Assembly: GCA_030530095.1 (NCBI GenBank)
Contig: JAUMVO010000001.1
Span: forward strand, 1 to 64,000
Source of the DNA: Clostridiaceae bacterium
GTDB lineage: Bacteria; Bacillota; Clostridia; Oscillospirales; Acutalibacteraceae
Reading direction: 5' to 3'
DNA: 64,000 nt
Below, in pieces: positions 23,776-32,604 of the stretch (its first letter is position 1; each line of letters begins with the position of its first letter). The notes beneath the pieces are model-generated. The model saw only the letters and a program-made list of their open reading frames with translations. It did no database searches and was not told where the DNA came from. A program made the position numbers and the translations under genes.

Positions 23776-24633
23776 ATGAAAATAGGTTTTATCGGACTCG
23801 GCATAATGGGCGAGTCAATGAGCGAAAACATAGTTAAAAAGCACGACGATAAGGTTTATGTTTCCGACCTTAACAGGGCGCAGGTCGAAAAGCTTGCCGC
23901 AGTCGGTGCGGTTGCGTGCGAAAACAACGTTGAGGTTGCAAAGAACGCCGACGTTATTATCACTATGGTTCCCAAGTCGGAGCATTCGAAGGCTGTTTAC
24001 GAGGAAATTCTTCCCTGCCTTGACGAAACGAAGCTCTGTATCGATATGAGTACAATCGATCCCGATTATTCGGTTATGATTTCTCAGTTTGTAAAGGAAA
24101 CAGGCGCAGAATTTATTGACGCTCCCGTTGTAAAGAGCAAGCCTGCCGCAATTTCGGGTACTCTCGGCATTTACGTCGGCGGCTCCGAAGAGGCGTTTGA
24201 AAAGGCAAAGCCGATTCTTGCATATATGGGCAACAATATTATCCGTATGGGCGAAAACGGCATGGGCCTCGTTATGAAAATATGCCACAACACGCTTGTA
24301 GCTCAGATTCAGAACGGCGTTAACGAAACGCTTGCTCTTGCGCAGAAATGCGGCATCTCCGTTGACGACTTCGCAACCGCCATTTCCTACGGCGGCGGTC
24401 AGAACTTCTACCTCGACGGTCAGGCTCAGAATATAAAGAACAGAAACTGGACCACCGCATTTTCACTTGAGAATATGCATAAGGACCTCGGTATTTGCCA
24501 GCGCCTTTCACAGTCCAAGAACTTCCCGATGCCCGGCATGGAAAACGCAAAGGCCGTTTACGACAAGGGCATTGAAAACGGTATAGGCAAAGAGGACTTC
24601 CGCGCCACGTACAAGATAGTGGAAGCAAGGTAA
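23776..24633 (+). CDS. Beta-hydroxyacid dehydrogenase, probable 3-sulfolactaldehyde reductase
   Basis: A 285-residue member of the 3-hydroxyisobutyrate dehydrogenase family. The NAD(P) motif is GFIGLGIMGESM and the catalytic Lys is Lys168 in GLVMKICHN. In ordinary members the substrate loop reads PVSGG; here it is PVVKSKPA (Lys120, Ser121, Lys122), a basic version as in the sulfolactaldehyde reductase YihU, where an Arg at this place holds the sulfonate. This supports reduction of sulfolactaldehyde to 2,3-dihydroxypropane-1-sulfonate. The Asp after GxGxxG (about residue 31) points to NADH. It sits 7 bases before the DUF4867 gene. Confidence 0.82.
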   Translation: MKIGFIGLGIMGESMSENIVKKHDDKVYVSDLNRAQVEKLAAVGAVACENNVEVAKNADVIITMVPKSEHSKAVYEEILPCLDETKLCIDMSTIDPDYSVMISQFVKETGAEFIDAPVVKSKPAAISGTLGIYVGGSEEAFEKAKPILAYMGNNIIRMGENGMGLVMKICHNTLVAQIQNGVNETLALAQKCGISVDDFATAISYGGGQNFYLDGQAQNIKNRNWTTAFSLENMHKDLGICQRLSQSKNFPMPGMENAKAVYDKGIENGIGKEDFRATYKIVEAR

Positions 24634-24639
24634 ACGAAT

Positions 24640-25308
24640 ATGCTTGAAAGATTAAACGAAGTTAATGACGTAAAGATTTATTCGGTCTTTGACGAAAAAT
24701 TCCGTTCATACGGCAGAGTGCTTGAGGGCTACGATTTTTCGGCGCTCGTTGAGTATATGAAGGCCGGAACGTCCATTCCCGAAAACGGCAACGTTTACGT
24801 TCCGTCGGTTGAGGAGATGGAAAAGCTGCCGATTAAGGCGGAGGTTGAAAAAACCGTTTTCGGCGAAACTCCCGTGCAGATAGGATACTGCAACGGCAGA
24901 AACACGACCTACAACGGCTTTGAATACCACAAGGCACCCGAAATCAATGTTGCGGTTACGCCGTTTATGCTTGTATTGGGCCACAGCTACGATATAGCTG
25001 AGGATAACACATACCGCACCCTGCAGGCTGAGGTTTTCTTCGTACCCGAAGGCACGGCTATCGAGATGTTCGGCACTACGCTTCATCTCTCTCCGCTGAG
25101 AGTCTGCGACGAAGGCTTCAAGGGCGTAGTAATACTGCCGAAGGGCACAAATACGCCTTTAGATGAAAAACATCTAAACGCTGACAGAGAGTCAAAGCTC
25201 CTGCTTCTTAAGAACAAATGGGTAGTTGCCCATCCCGAGCGTGAGCCGCTTATAAAGCAGGGCGCATTCGCCGGCGTTATAGGCGAAAACAAGGAACTTT
25301 TCTATTGA
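24640..25308 (+). CDS. sftI: DUF4867 protein, sulfoquinovose-sulfofructose isomerase (SftI-type)
   Basis: A 222-residue cupin-like protein of family DUF4867. In Firmicute sulfo-TAL pathways the DUF4867 protein SftI isomerises sulfoquinovose to 6-deoxy-6-sulfofructose. Candidate metal ligands include His110 in LGHSYDI, and Glu and His residues in the AEVFFVPEGT and LHLSPL strands. The gene is 7 bases after the reductase gene. The next gene encodes a second possible isomerase, so the isomerisation might not be unique to this protein. Confidence 0.82.
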   Translation: MLERLNEVNDVKIYSVFDEKFRSYGRVLEGYDFSALVEYMKAGTSIPENGNVYVPSVEEMEKLPIKAEVEKTVFGETPVQIGYCNGRNTTYNGFEYHKAPEINVAVTPFMLVLGHSYDIAEDNTYRTLQAEVFFVPEGTAIEMFGTTLHLSPLRVCDEGFKGVVILPKGTNTPLDEKHLNADRESKLLLLKNKWVVAHPEREPLIKQGAFAGVIGENKELFY

Positions 25309-25322
25309 GAGGAAATAATGAT

Positions 25323-26663
25323 ATGAGTAATTTTCAGGTAGCATACGTGCCGATAGGTGTACCGACGTTTCACCTTGAGAGCGCACAGAAGGAATTTGAC
25401 AAGTCGGTTGAGCTGCTCAACTCGCTGACCGACGGCGTTAAGGTCCCCGATGAGATGCTTCTGTCGCTTGACAAGCTCAACGCGTTTCTCGGAACAATCA
25501 GTCCCGACCTTATCGTACTTCAGAATATCACTTTCGCAAATTCCGCTTATGCAAGCGAGGTTCTGAGAAAATTTGATTGCCCGATACTTCTGTGGACTTT
25601 GCGCGAACCCGTTATCGACGGCGGCAGACTTCGCCTCAACTCGCTTACGGGCGCTTATTCGGCGGCAAACACCTACAGCTTTATGCGCGACGAGCCGCTT
25701 CAGTACGTTTTCGGCGCTCCGCAGGAAGACGAAACAAAGGCGCAAATCAATGCCGTAATACGCGCGGCAAAAATCAAAAAGGAATTAAAGAGCCTCAATA
25801 TCGTTCAGGTCGGTCATACTCCGCAGGGTTTCGGCTTCGGCAGAGCAATGGACGTTGAGATGCTTAAAACCTTCGGCGCAACGCTTCTGAGTATTGAGGC
25901 CAGAGAGCTTATCGACGTTGCAAAGAGCTATTCGGACGAGGATATTAAGGAATACCTTGCCGAAACCGAAAAGGCAACCGTAGGACTTGAGAACACGCCC
26001 GAAAAGAACAGACTTGACTATGCAAGACTTTACAGAGCGTATTCGGAGTACGTTAAGAGCAACAATATCGGAGCGCTTTCTTCAAGATGCTGGCCCGATT
26101 TCTTCACCGCCTTCGGAACACCCGTCTGCACTGTACTTGCGATGCTCAACGATATGGGCGTTGCGGCTTCGTGCGAGGCTGACACCTACGGCGCGCTGAC
26201 AATGTATATCGGTCAGAAGCTTACGGGGATTCCGACCTTCTTCGGCGACCCCGTTTCGCTTGACGAGGGTGAGAATACAATCACCTTCTGGCATTGCGGA
26301 ACGGCGGCATGCTCGCTTGCAAGAAAAGATACGGGCGCTGAAATCGGCGTTCACTGCAACCGTAAAATCGGCCCGACGCTTGAATTTGGCTGCAAGGCTT
26401 CCGACAAGGCGACGATATTCAGAATCGGCAAGGATAAATACGGCGAATTCAGGCTGTTTATCTGCAAGGGTAAAGCACTTGACAAGCCGAAGCAGTTCAA
26501 CGGTACGTCCGTTGTAATTGAAACCGAAAACGCTTCTAAGGATATTGTTGTTTCATCCGTCAAGGACGGCTGGGAGCCTCATTTCGCGGTAGCGTTCGAC
26601 GACATTTCGGCTGAGCTTAAGGCGCTTGCGGATATGCTTGATATCGAGGTCTGCGAGTACTGA
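25323..26663 (+). CDS. L-fucose/arabinose isomerase-fold protein of unclear role
   Basis: A 446-residue protein that reads as a member of the L-fucose isomerase-like superfamily: three alpha/beta domains, an RDEPLQYVFG region, a central GFGFGRAMDVEMLKTFGA, the metal-site-like SSRCWPDF and CEADTYGALTMYI (Glu and Asp), and late HCGTAACSLA and GCKASDKATIFRIG. Such enzymes interconvert aldoses and ketoses with Mn2+, or split transferred sugar fragments. In this operon it could be an alternative sulfoquinovose isomerase, or act on a stereoisomer or side product. ATG 25323 follows GAGAGGA; the longer frame from 25305 overlaps sftI. It is followed at once by the exporter gene. Confidence 0.72.
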   Translation: MSNFQVAYVPIGVPTFHLESAQKEFDKSVELLNSLTDGVKVPDEMLLSLDKLNAFLGTISPDLIVLQNITFANSAYASEVLRKFDCPILLWTLREPVIDGGRLRLNSLTGAYSAANTYSFMRDEPLQYVFGAPQEDETKAQINAVIRAAKIKKELKSLNIVQVGHTPQGFGFGRAMDVEMLKTFGATLLSIEARELIDVAKSYSDEDIKEYLAETEKATVGLENTPEKNRLDYARLYRAYSEYVKSNNIGALSSRCWPDFFTAFGTPVCTVLAMLNDMGVAASCEADTYGALTMYIGQKLTGIPTFFGDPVSLDEGENTITFWHCGTAACSLARKDTGAEIGVHCNRKIGPTLEFGCKASDKATIFRIGKDKYGEFRLFICKGKALDKPKQFNGTSVVIETENASKDIVVSSVKDGWEPHFAVAFDDISAELKALADMLDIEVCEY

Positions 26664-26664
26664 T

Positions 26665-27399
26665 ATGCTGAAGAAAATCATATTCTTAATCGTTGTACTG
26701 GTTACGAACATTATTCAGGGCATAACGGGCTTTGCGGGCACGGTGCTCGCGATGCCGCCGAGCGTGCTTCTGATTGCGGACGCGGCGAGACCGATACTCA
26801 ATGTGTTGGGCGTTCTCGCGGGGCTTTACGTCGTCGTAACCTCATATAAGAATATAAACAAAAAGGAATTTCTAAAGTGCATTTCGGTAATGCTCGTCGG
26901 AATAGTCGGGGGTATTTTCCTTCGCGGACTGTTTACGGGTAACCCGTCGGCGCTGTACAAGATTCTCGGCGTTATAGTAATTGCCGTCGGACTTTTCGGT
27001 TGCTACAAGCTGTTTATCAAAAAGAGCGACGAGCCCGTCAGGCAGAATCCCGTGCTGTCATATTCTCTGCTGATAGGCTCGGGCGTGGTACACGGTATGT
27101 TTGTGTGCGGCGGTCCGCTCTTAGTCAGTTATCTGACGGGCAAGCTTCCCGATAAGAAGGAATTCCGTGCGACGATTTCCGCTATATGGGTAGTGCTGAA
27201 CACGATAATAATGTTCGACGATATCCGTGCAGGAGTTTTCAACGCCGACATACTGATACTGCTTGCAATATCCGCGGCGGTTATGTTCGTCGGAATGGTA
27301 ATCGGCAGCATACTTTACAAGAAGATGAGCCGCGAACTGTTTATGAAAATCACGTTTATACTCCTCGTGATTTCCGGCGCTTCGCTGTTTGTCAAGTAA
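26665..27399 (+). CDS. TauE/SafE-family exporter (probable C3-sulfonate exporter)
   Basis: A 244-residue, seven- to eight-helix membrane protein of the TauE/SafE (DUF81) family. The two repeats show GITGFAGTVLAMPPSVLL near residue 20 and GSGVVHGMFVCGGPLLVSYL near residue 140. Family members export sulfite, sulfoacetate and, in sulfoglycolytic operons, sulfolactate or dihydroxypropanesulfonate. The ATG is two bases after the preceding stop, so coupled. The start is placed here because the in-frame extension to 26626 is inside the previous gene. A terminator follows. Confidence 0.83.
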   Translation: MLKKIIFLIVVLVTNIIQGITGFAGTVLAMPPSVLLIADAARPILNVLGVLAGLYVVVTSYKNINKKEFLKCISVMLVGIVGGIFLRGLFTGNPSALYKILGVIVIAVGLFGCYKLFIKKSDEPVRQNPVLSYSLLIGSGVVHGMFVCGGPLLVSYLTGKLPDKKEFRATISAIWVVLNTIIMFDDIRAGVFNADILILLAISAAVMFVGMVIGSILYKKMSRELFMKITFILLVISGASLFVK

Positions 27400-27410
27400 A
27401 ACCAAAAACA

Positions 27411-27445
27411 AAGGGACTGCGGCTGAAACTGCAGTCCCTTTTTTA
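27411..27445 (+). terminator. Terminator of the sulfoquinovose operon
   Basis: A 10-bp perfect stem (27411-27420 with 27431-27440) and a run of T to 27444. Confidence 0.85.
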
Positions 27446-27469
27446 ATAAAAACTTTTTTGTCAAAATCA

Positions 27470-27498
27470 TTGACATTTTATTGAAAAAAAACTATTAT
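27470..27498 (+). promoter_or_regulatory. Promoter of the potABCD operon
   Basis: TTGACA (27470-27475), 17-base spacer, TATTAT (27493-27498). Transcription should begin near 27505, leaving a leader of about 83 bases. Confidence 0.65.
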
Positions 27499-27504
27499 TT
27501 ATGC

Positions 27505-27587
27505 ATACCAATTAGGGTGGCGCAGGAGTTGCGGAAAGCTCTTGCGAAATCCCAACTATATCTATCGGTTGGAAAGGGGCTGCATAA
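27505..27587 (+). promoter_or_regulatory. Structured 5' leader of potA, candidate riboswitch or RNA switch (unassigned)
   Basis: The leader folds into two adjacent hairpins. P1 has an 8-bp stem (27521-27528 with 27539-27546, one G-U) and a 10-base loop. P2 is CCAAC (27552-27556) with GTTGG (27568-27572), ending against the ribosome binding site GGAAAGGGG (27571-27579). The CCC at 27551-27553 can pair with GGG at 27515-27517 or with the GGGG of the binding site, which would give two exclusive states. The P1 loop repeats GGAAAG of the binding site. I recognise no T-box or known riboswitch consensus. Confidence 0.45.
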
Positions 27588-28721
27588 TTGAAAAATACTC
27601 CGGTAATTATTGATTTGCAGAATATCAGCGTCAGCTTTGACGGCACAACAATACTTAATAATATAAATCTTCAGATTCACGACGGCGAGTTTGTAACTCT
27701 GCTCGGCCCTTCGGGCTGCGGCAAGACGACAACCCTGCGTATAATTGCGGGCTTCCTGCAGCAGGACTCGGGCGACGTGATATTTGAAGGCAAAAATATC
27801 AATGGTGTTCCCGCATATAAAAGGCAGGTTAACACCATTTTTCAGCGTTATGCACTATTTCCGCATTTGAATGTTTACGAAAACATAGCCTTCGGTCTTC
27901 GTCTTAAAAAGATGAAGGAGGACGACATCAAGGCTAAGGTTCAGGCTATGCTTGAACTGGTTAACCTCAAGGGCTTCGGCTCGAGAAATATCGACTCGCT
28001 TTCGGGCGGTCAGCAGCAGAGAGTCGCGATAGCGCGCGCTCTTGCGGTTGACCCGAGAGTAGTTCTGCTCGACGAACCGTTGGGAGCGCTTGACTTAAAG
28101 CTTCGCAAGGATATGCAGGTCGAGCTTAAGAACATTCAGCAGAAGCTGGGCATAACCTTTATTTATGTCACTCACGATCAGGAGGAGGCGCTCTCGATGT
28201 CGGATACCGTTGTCGTTATGAACAACGGCGAGATTCAGCACATCGGCACTCCAATTGACGTTTACAACGAGCCGGCGAACGCGTTTGTCGCAGATTTCAT
28301 CGGCGAGAGCAATATACTTGACGGCGTTATGCGCGAGGACTTCCACGTTGAATTCTCGGGTATGCGCTTCCAGTGCGTTGACAAGGGCTTCGGTAAGGAC
28401 GAGCCCGTCGACGTAGTTATCAGACCCGAGGATATCGACGTTGTTCCCGCGGGTCAGGGTATGCTTCAGGGCGAGGTTACCTCGGTAACCTTCAAGGGTG
28501 TACACTACGAAATTATTGTTGACGTTGACAATTTCAAGTGGATGATTCAGACCACTCAGAAGGCAAGCGTAGGCGATATTATCGGCATTTCAATCAAGCC
28601 CGATGAAATGCACGTTATGAAGAAGAGCGAGTACTCCGGTCTTTACGGCGATTACAGCTCGTTCTCAGAGGAGTTTGACGAGCTTTCCGACCCGACGGTC
28701 GTTGAGGAGGAAGAAGAATGA
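27588..28721 (+). CDS. potA: Spermidine/putrescine ABC transporter ATP-binding protein
   Basis: A 377-residue ATPase of the polyamine importer. Walker A is [12 protein letters not shown], the Q-loop follows FQRYALFPH, the signature is LSGGQQQR, Walker B is [12 protein letters not shown] and the switch His is in [13 protein letters not shown]. The last 130 residues are the OB-fold TOBE domain ([10 protein letters not shown]), then an acidic tail. It starts with TTG at 27588, eight bases after GGAAAGGGG, which makes initiation weaker and sensitive to the leader structure. It overlaps potB by four bases. Confidence 0.92.
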   Translation: MKNTPVIIDLQNISVSFDGTTILNNINLQIHDGEFVTLLGPSGCGKTTTLRIIAGFLQQDSGDVIFEGKNINGVPAYKRQVNTIFQRYALFPHLNVYENIAFGLRLKKMKEDDIKAKVQAMLELVNLKGFGSRNIDSLSGGQQQRVAIARALAVDPRVVLLDEPLGALDLKLRKDMQVELKNIQQKLGITFIYVTHDQEEALSMSDTVVVMNNGEIQHIGTPIDVYNEPANAFVADFIGESNILDGVMREDFHVEFSGMRFQCVDKGFGKDEPVDVVIRPEDIDVVPAGQGMLQGEVTSVTFKGVHYEIIVDVDNFKWMIQTTQKASVGDIIGISIKPDEMHVMKKSEYSGLYGDYSSFSEEFDELSDPTVVEEEEE

Positions 28722-29551
28722 AACGTTCCTCCCTTGCTCAGAAAATAATAAACGCGCCTTATATTCTGTGGGCTGCGCTGTTTGTTATAGCACCGCTTAT
28801 CATGGTTCTGTACTATGCGCTGACCGACTCAACGGGCGCATTTTCGCTTGACAGCGTAAAGCAGATAGGCGACTACGGCGGAACCTTTATACTTTCTATC
28901 AGCTACGGTGCGGTTGCGACGCTTATCAGCCTCGTTATCGCTTATCCGTTTGCATATTTTCTCGCTCACACCAAGGCGAATTTCCAGAGAATGTCGGTTA
29001 TGCTCGTTATGCTTCCGATGTGGATGAGCTTCCTTATCAGAACTTATTCGTGGATTACCATCTTGGGCGAGTCGGGTGTTATCAACAGCGCTCTCGGAAA
29101 AATCGGTATCGGACCCTTACCGCTTCTCAATAACGGCGGTGCGGTCATACTCGGTATGGTTTACAATTTCCTGCCGTATATGATACTTCCGCTTTATACA
29201 ATTATGGCAAAAATGGACGTTCGTCTTATCGAGGCGGCGCAGGACCTCGGCTGCGGAAAACTGCAGGTTATCCGAAAGGTCGTTTTCCCGCTGTCAGTTC
29301 CCGGAATTGCGAGCGGAATCACTATGGTTTTCGTTCCCTGCGTAAGTACCTTCTACATTACCCAGAAGCTCGGCGGCGGTCAGGTCAACCTGATAGGCGA
29401 CGTTATCGAGGCTCAGTTCCAGACGGCGAACAACTACAATCTCGGCGCGGCGCTTTCGCTCGTGCTGATGGTTATGATACTCATCTGTCTCGGCATACTC
29501 AATTACTTCACGGACAGCGATGACGAAGTGAACGGAGGTGTGCTCGTATGA
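28718..29551 (+). CDS. potB: Spermidine/putrescine ABC transporter permease PotB
   Basis: A 277-residue inner-membrane permease with six helices. The EAA loop that docks on the ATPase is [20 protein letters not shown] near residue 175. The overlap with potA (ATGA) and with potC means the four genes are translated as a coupled series. Confidence 0.9.
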   Translation: MKRSSLAQKIINAPYILWAALFVIAPLIMVLYYALTDSTGAFSLDSVKQIGDYGGTFILSISYGAVATLISLVIAYPFAYFLAHTKANFQRMSVMLVMLPMWMSFLIRTYSWITILGESGVINSALGKIGIGPLPLLNNGGAVILGMVYNFLPYMILPLYTIMAKMDVRLIEAAQDLGCGKLQVIRKVVFPLSVPGIASGITMVFVPCVSTFYITQKLGGGQVNLIGDVIEAQFQTANNYNLGAALSLVLMVMILICLGILNYFTDSDDEVNGGVLV

Positions 29552-30378
29552 CAAAAACCTCCAAGCTTGCAAAGTTCTATATTGCGCTTATATTTGCGTT
29601 TCTCTACGCGCCGATGGCGGTTATGACCGTTTTCTCGTTCAACGGCAGCGCGAGCACCTATAAGATGTCGGGCTTTTCGACACAGTGGTACTTAAGACTT
29701 TTTAACGACGAAGTTACCATGAACGCGCTTAAGAACACAATTATACTTGCCGTTGTTTCCGCGGCCATAGCAACCGCTATGGGTACGCTTGCGACCATAG
29801 GCATTAATTCAATGCGCAACAAGAGACTTCGTTCGGGCGTAATGAGCGTTACCAATATACCGATGATGAACCCCGAAATCGTAACCGGTATTTCTATGAT
29901 GCTTCTTTTCGTTTTCGCGGGCACTATGCTCGGCAGAAAGGATTCGCTCGGATTTGCGACCATACTTATAGCGCACGTAACCTTCCAGCTTCCGTATGTT
30001 ATTCTGTCGGTTATGCCGAAGCTTCGTCAGACCGATTCAAGGATTTACGAAGCGGCGCAGGACCTTGGCTGCCATCCGTTAAAGGCGTTTTTCAAGGTCG
30101 TTTTCCCGCAGATACTTCCGGGTATCGTCTCGGGCGCGCTTATGGCGTTTACGCTTTCACTCGACGATTTCATTATAAGCTATTTCACAAACGGACCGGC
30201 TTTCCAGACGCTTCCGATTCACATTTTCTCGATGACCAAGAAGCGCGTCAAGCCCGATATGTACGCTTTGTCAACGCTTATATTCGTTGCGATTTTCGTT
30301 CTGCTGATACTTATGAACATCGCTCAGGCGAAGTCCGATAAGAAGCAGAGGGTAAGACACAGGGACGGTGGAATATGA
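29548..30378 (+). CDS. potC: Spermidine/putrescine ABC transporter permease PotC
   Basis: A 276-residue permease, partner of PotB. Helices are regular and the EAA loop is [20 protein letters not shown] near residue 170. FTLSLDDFIISYF in the C-terminal part is a common PotC segment. Starts within the potB stop and ends within the potD start. Confidence 0.9.
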   Translation: MTKTSKLAKFYIALIFAFLYAPMAVMTVFSFNGSASTYKMSGFSTQWYLRLFNDEVTMNALKNTIILAVVSAAIATAMGTLATIGINSMRNKRLRSGVMSVTNIPMMNPEIVTGISMMLLFVFAGTMLGRKDSLGFATILIAHVTFQLPYVILSVMPKLRQTDSRIYEAAQDLGCHPLKAFFKVVFPQILPGIVSGALMAFTLSLDDFIISYFTNGPAFQTLPIHIFSMTKKRVKPDMYALSTLIFVAIFVLLILMNIAQAKSDKKQRVRHRDGGI

Positions 30379-31658
30379 AAAAGATAATATGTATTCTTTT
30401 AGCGCTTGTCCTTGTGATTGCTGTATTTGCAACGGGCTGTGCCGAAAACGAAACCGAAGAAACAGAAGAAGAGGCTGAGGAGGAAATCTTCTCCGCAGAG
30501 ACTCTGGAATACTATGCGGGCTTAGGCCTTGAGGGCACTACGCTCAACGTCTATAACTGGGGCGAATACATTGACGACGAGGAAATAGACGTTATCAGCC
30601 AGTTTGAACGTCTTACCGGCTGTGAGGTCAACTACACAACCTTTGAATCGAATGAGAATATGTATTCAAAGCTTTCAGGCGGCGGCGTAAGCTACGATAT
30701 AATTATTCCCTCCGACTATATGATTGAAAGACTTATCAAGGAGGGTATGCTCGTCGAGCTTGATTACGAAAATATTCCGAATTACGATAAGTACTTTGAC
30801 AAAGAGGATTACGGATATTTCGTCGATGACGAGATAAACGGTCACACTATTGAAGATTACGGAATTATTTACAACGTCGGCACAACTATCCTTATTTATA
30901 ATACCGATTATATTAAGGAAAAGCCGGACTCGTGGAGCATACTCTGGGACGAGCAGTATAAGGGCAAGGTGCTGATGTTCAACAATCCGCGCGACTCCTT
31001 TGCTATTGCTCAGGCGATGCTCGGTCAGGATTTCAACTCGGAAAGCATTGAAGACTGGGATGCGGCGGCAAACCTGCTGCTTGAACAGCGTCAGAAGGTT
31101 AAGCCGACCTACGTAATGGATGAAATTTTCAACCTTATGGAAAGCGGCGACTACTATCTCGGCGTTTACTATGCAGGCGACTTTGAGCTTATGAGAAGCG
31201 ACCTGGAGGAAAAGGGCAAGGACTTCCTTGATTATGCTTTCCCGAAAGAGGGCGTAAACACCTTCTACGATGCAATGTGCATCCCGAATTCGACTCAGAA
31301 CAAGAAGGGCGCCGAGGCATTTATAAACTTTATGCTTGAGCCCGAGGTTGCACTTGCCAATGCCGAGTATATCTACTACGCGACCGCAAACAAGGCTGTT
31401 CTTGAAAACGAGGATTATTCCCTCGCAGAGTCCGAGGCGGTTTATCCGCCCGAGGAGCTTATCGCAAACGCTCAGCAGTTCCATGATATCTCAAGCGAAA
31501 ACCTTCAATATATGAGCACACTCTGGATGAAGGTCAAGGGTACAAGCGGTTCAGGCGTGCTGTATATAGTCTTTTTCTCGTGTATTGCGGCAGTGGTTGT
31601 TGTAATTATAATCACGGCGCTTAAGAAAAAGCGGATGAAGAAATATTACAATATATAA
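30375..31658 (+). CDS. potD: Polyamine-binding lipoprotein PotD with an extra C-terminal membrane anchor
   Basis: A 427-residue substrate-binding protein, longer than the usual 350. It has a lipoprotein signal with Cys22 in FATGC, then a Glu-rich linker. The bilobed binding domain contains LNVYNWGEYIDDEEI, YDIIIPSDYMIERLIKEGML and VNTFYDAMCIPN, matching polyamine-binding proteins. Uniquely the end carries a hydrophobic helix at about 394-415 followed by KKKRMKKYYNI. The protein thus seems tied to the membrane at both ends, N-terminal lipid and C-terminal helix, with a basic tail in the cytoplasm. It is the last gene before a terminator. Confidence 0.88.
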   Translation: MKKIICILLALVLVIAVFATGCAENETEETEEEAEEEIFSAETLEYYAGLGLEGTTLNVYNWGEYIDDEEIDVISQFERLTGCEVNYTTFESNENMYSKLSGGGVSYDIIIPSDYMIERLIKEGMLVELDYENIPNYDKYFDKEDYGYFVDDEINGHTIEDYGIIYNVGTTILIYNTDYIKEKPDSWSILWDEQYKGKVLMFNNPRDSFAIAQAMLGQDFNSESIEDWDAAANLLLEQRQKVKPTYVMDEIFNLMESGDYYLGVYYAGDFELMRSDLEEKGKDFLDYAFPKEGVNTFYDAMCIPNSTQNKKGAEAFINFMLEPEVALANAEYIYYATANKAVLENEDYSLAESEAVYPPEELIANAQQFHDISSENLQYMSTLWMKVKGTSGSGVLYIVFFSCIAAVVVVIIITALKKKRMKKYYNI

Positions 31659-31664
31659 CAAAAA

Positions 31665-31692
31665 GGCGGGGTTAATTCCCCGCCGTTGTTTT
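31665..31692 (+). terminator. Terminator of potABCD
   Basis: A 7-bp G/C stem (31665-31671 with 31678-31684), TTAATT loop and GTTGTTTT tail. Confidence 0.75.
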
Positions 31693-31709
31693 CCCCGGGA
31701 GGTGAGAAA

Positions 31710-32576
31710 ATGCCCCGAAAAATCGAATACGAAATTACCGATGAATTCAATAATAAAAAGGTGCTCGATTTCCTTAAAAGAGGTCAGGGCTATTCTCACC
31801 GTATGATTACGAAGCTTAAAAACAAGCCCGACGGAATACTCTGTAACGGCGAGCATATACGAACGGTTGACCTGCTTCACACGGGCGACACGCTGACGGT
31901 TAATCTCCCCGACGACTCAGAGGACAGTATTACCGTTGCGACCGAGATGCCGCTTGATATACTTTACGAGGACGACGACCTTATAGTTGTCAATAAACCG
32001 CCGACAATCGCGGTGCACGAAAGCCACAATCATGTCGGCGACGCACTGTCAAATGCTTTGGCATACCATCTGAAAAGCGAGGGCAAGCCCTGCGCTTTCA
32101 GGGCGGTCGGCAGACTGGATAAAGGAACTTCGGGCATAGTCGTCTGTGCGCTTAATAAATACTGCGCCGCAAAGCTTTCGGGGAAGGTTTATAAAGAGTA
32201 TCTCGCAGTCGCGTCGGGCATATTTGAGGGCGAGGGCACGATAGACGCGCCGATATACCGCCCCGACCCGATTATCACCAAACGGATTGTTGACGGCAGG
32301 GGAGAAAAAGCCGTCACACACTGGACGGCTGTAAGAAATAACGGCGTGCAGACGCTGCTGAGAATAAAACTCGAAACGGGCAGGACACATCAGATAAGAG
32401 TACACTTCGCATATCTGGGTGCGCCGCTTGTAGGCGATACAATGTACGGCACGCCCGACGAAAGAATTACCCATCAGGCACTTCATTGCTGTTACTGTAA
32501 ATTCACCCATCCCGTGACGGGAGAGACGGTTGAGCTTAACGCCGGGCCGCCCGTGGATTTCAAAAAACTGATATGA
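31710..32576 (+). CDS. RluA-family pseudouridine synthase
   Basis: A 288-residue rRNA-modifying enzyme. The catalytic Asp lies in GRLDKGTSGIVV. An N-terminal S4-like RNA-binding part (VLDFLKRGQGYSHRMITKL) precedes the catalytic domain, and LLRIKLETGRTHQIRVH is the second conserved block. It converts uridine in 23S rRNA (or tRNA) to pseudouridine; the exact site cannot be told among RluA/C/D relatives. The ATG follows GGGAGGTGAG. No separate promoter is evident after the pot terminator. Confidence 0.9.
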   Translation: MPRKIEYEITDEFNNKKVLDFLKRGQGYSHRMITKLKNKPDGILCNGEHIRTVDLLHTGDTLTVNLPDDSEDSITVATEMPLDILYEDDDLIVVNKPPTIAVHESHNHVGDALSNALAYHLKSEGKPCAFRAVGRLDKGTSGIVVCALNKYCAAKLSGKVYKEYLAVASGIFEGEGTIDAPIYRPDPIITKRIVDGRGEKAVTHWTAVRNNGVQTLLRIKLETGRTHQIRVHFAYLGAPLVGDTMYGTPDERITHQALHCCYCKFTHPVTGETVELNAGPPVDFKKLI

Positions 32577-32604
32577 AAAGAGCACGCTTATGCGTGCTCT
32601 TTTT
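32577..32604. terminator. Bidirectional terminator between rluA-like and PHP genes
   Basis: A 12-position stem, AAAAGAGCACGC paired to GCGTGCTCTTTT with a TTAT loop; it overlaps the stop codon of the minus-strand gene. Confidence 0.8.

Noticed and set aside
30675..31484. 269-codon minus-strand frame inside potD
   Set aside because: Antisense shadow of a clear PotD; no binding site or family features.
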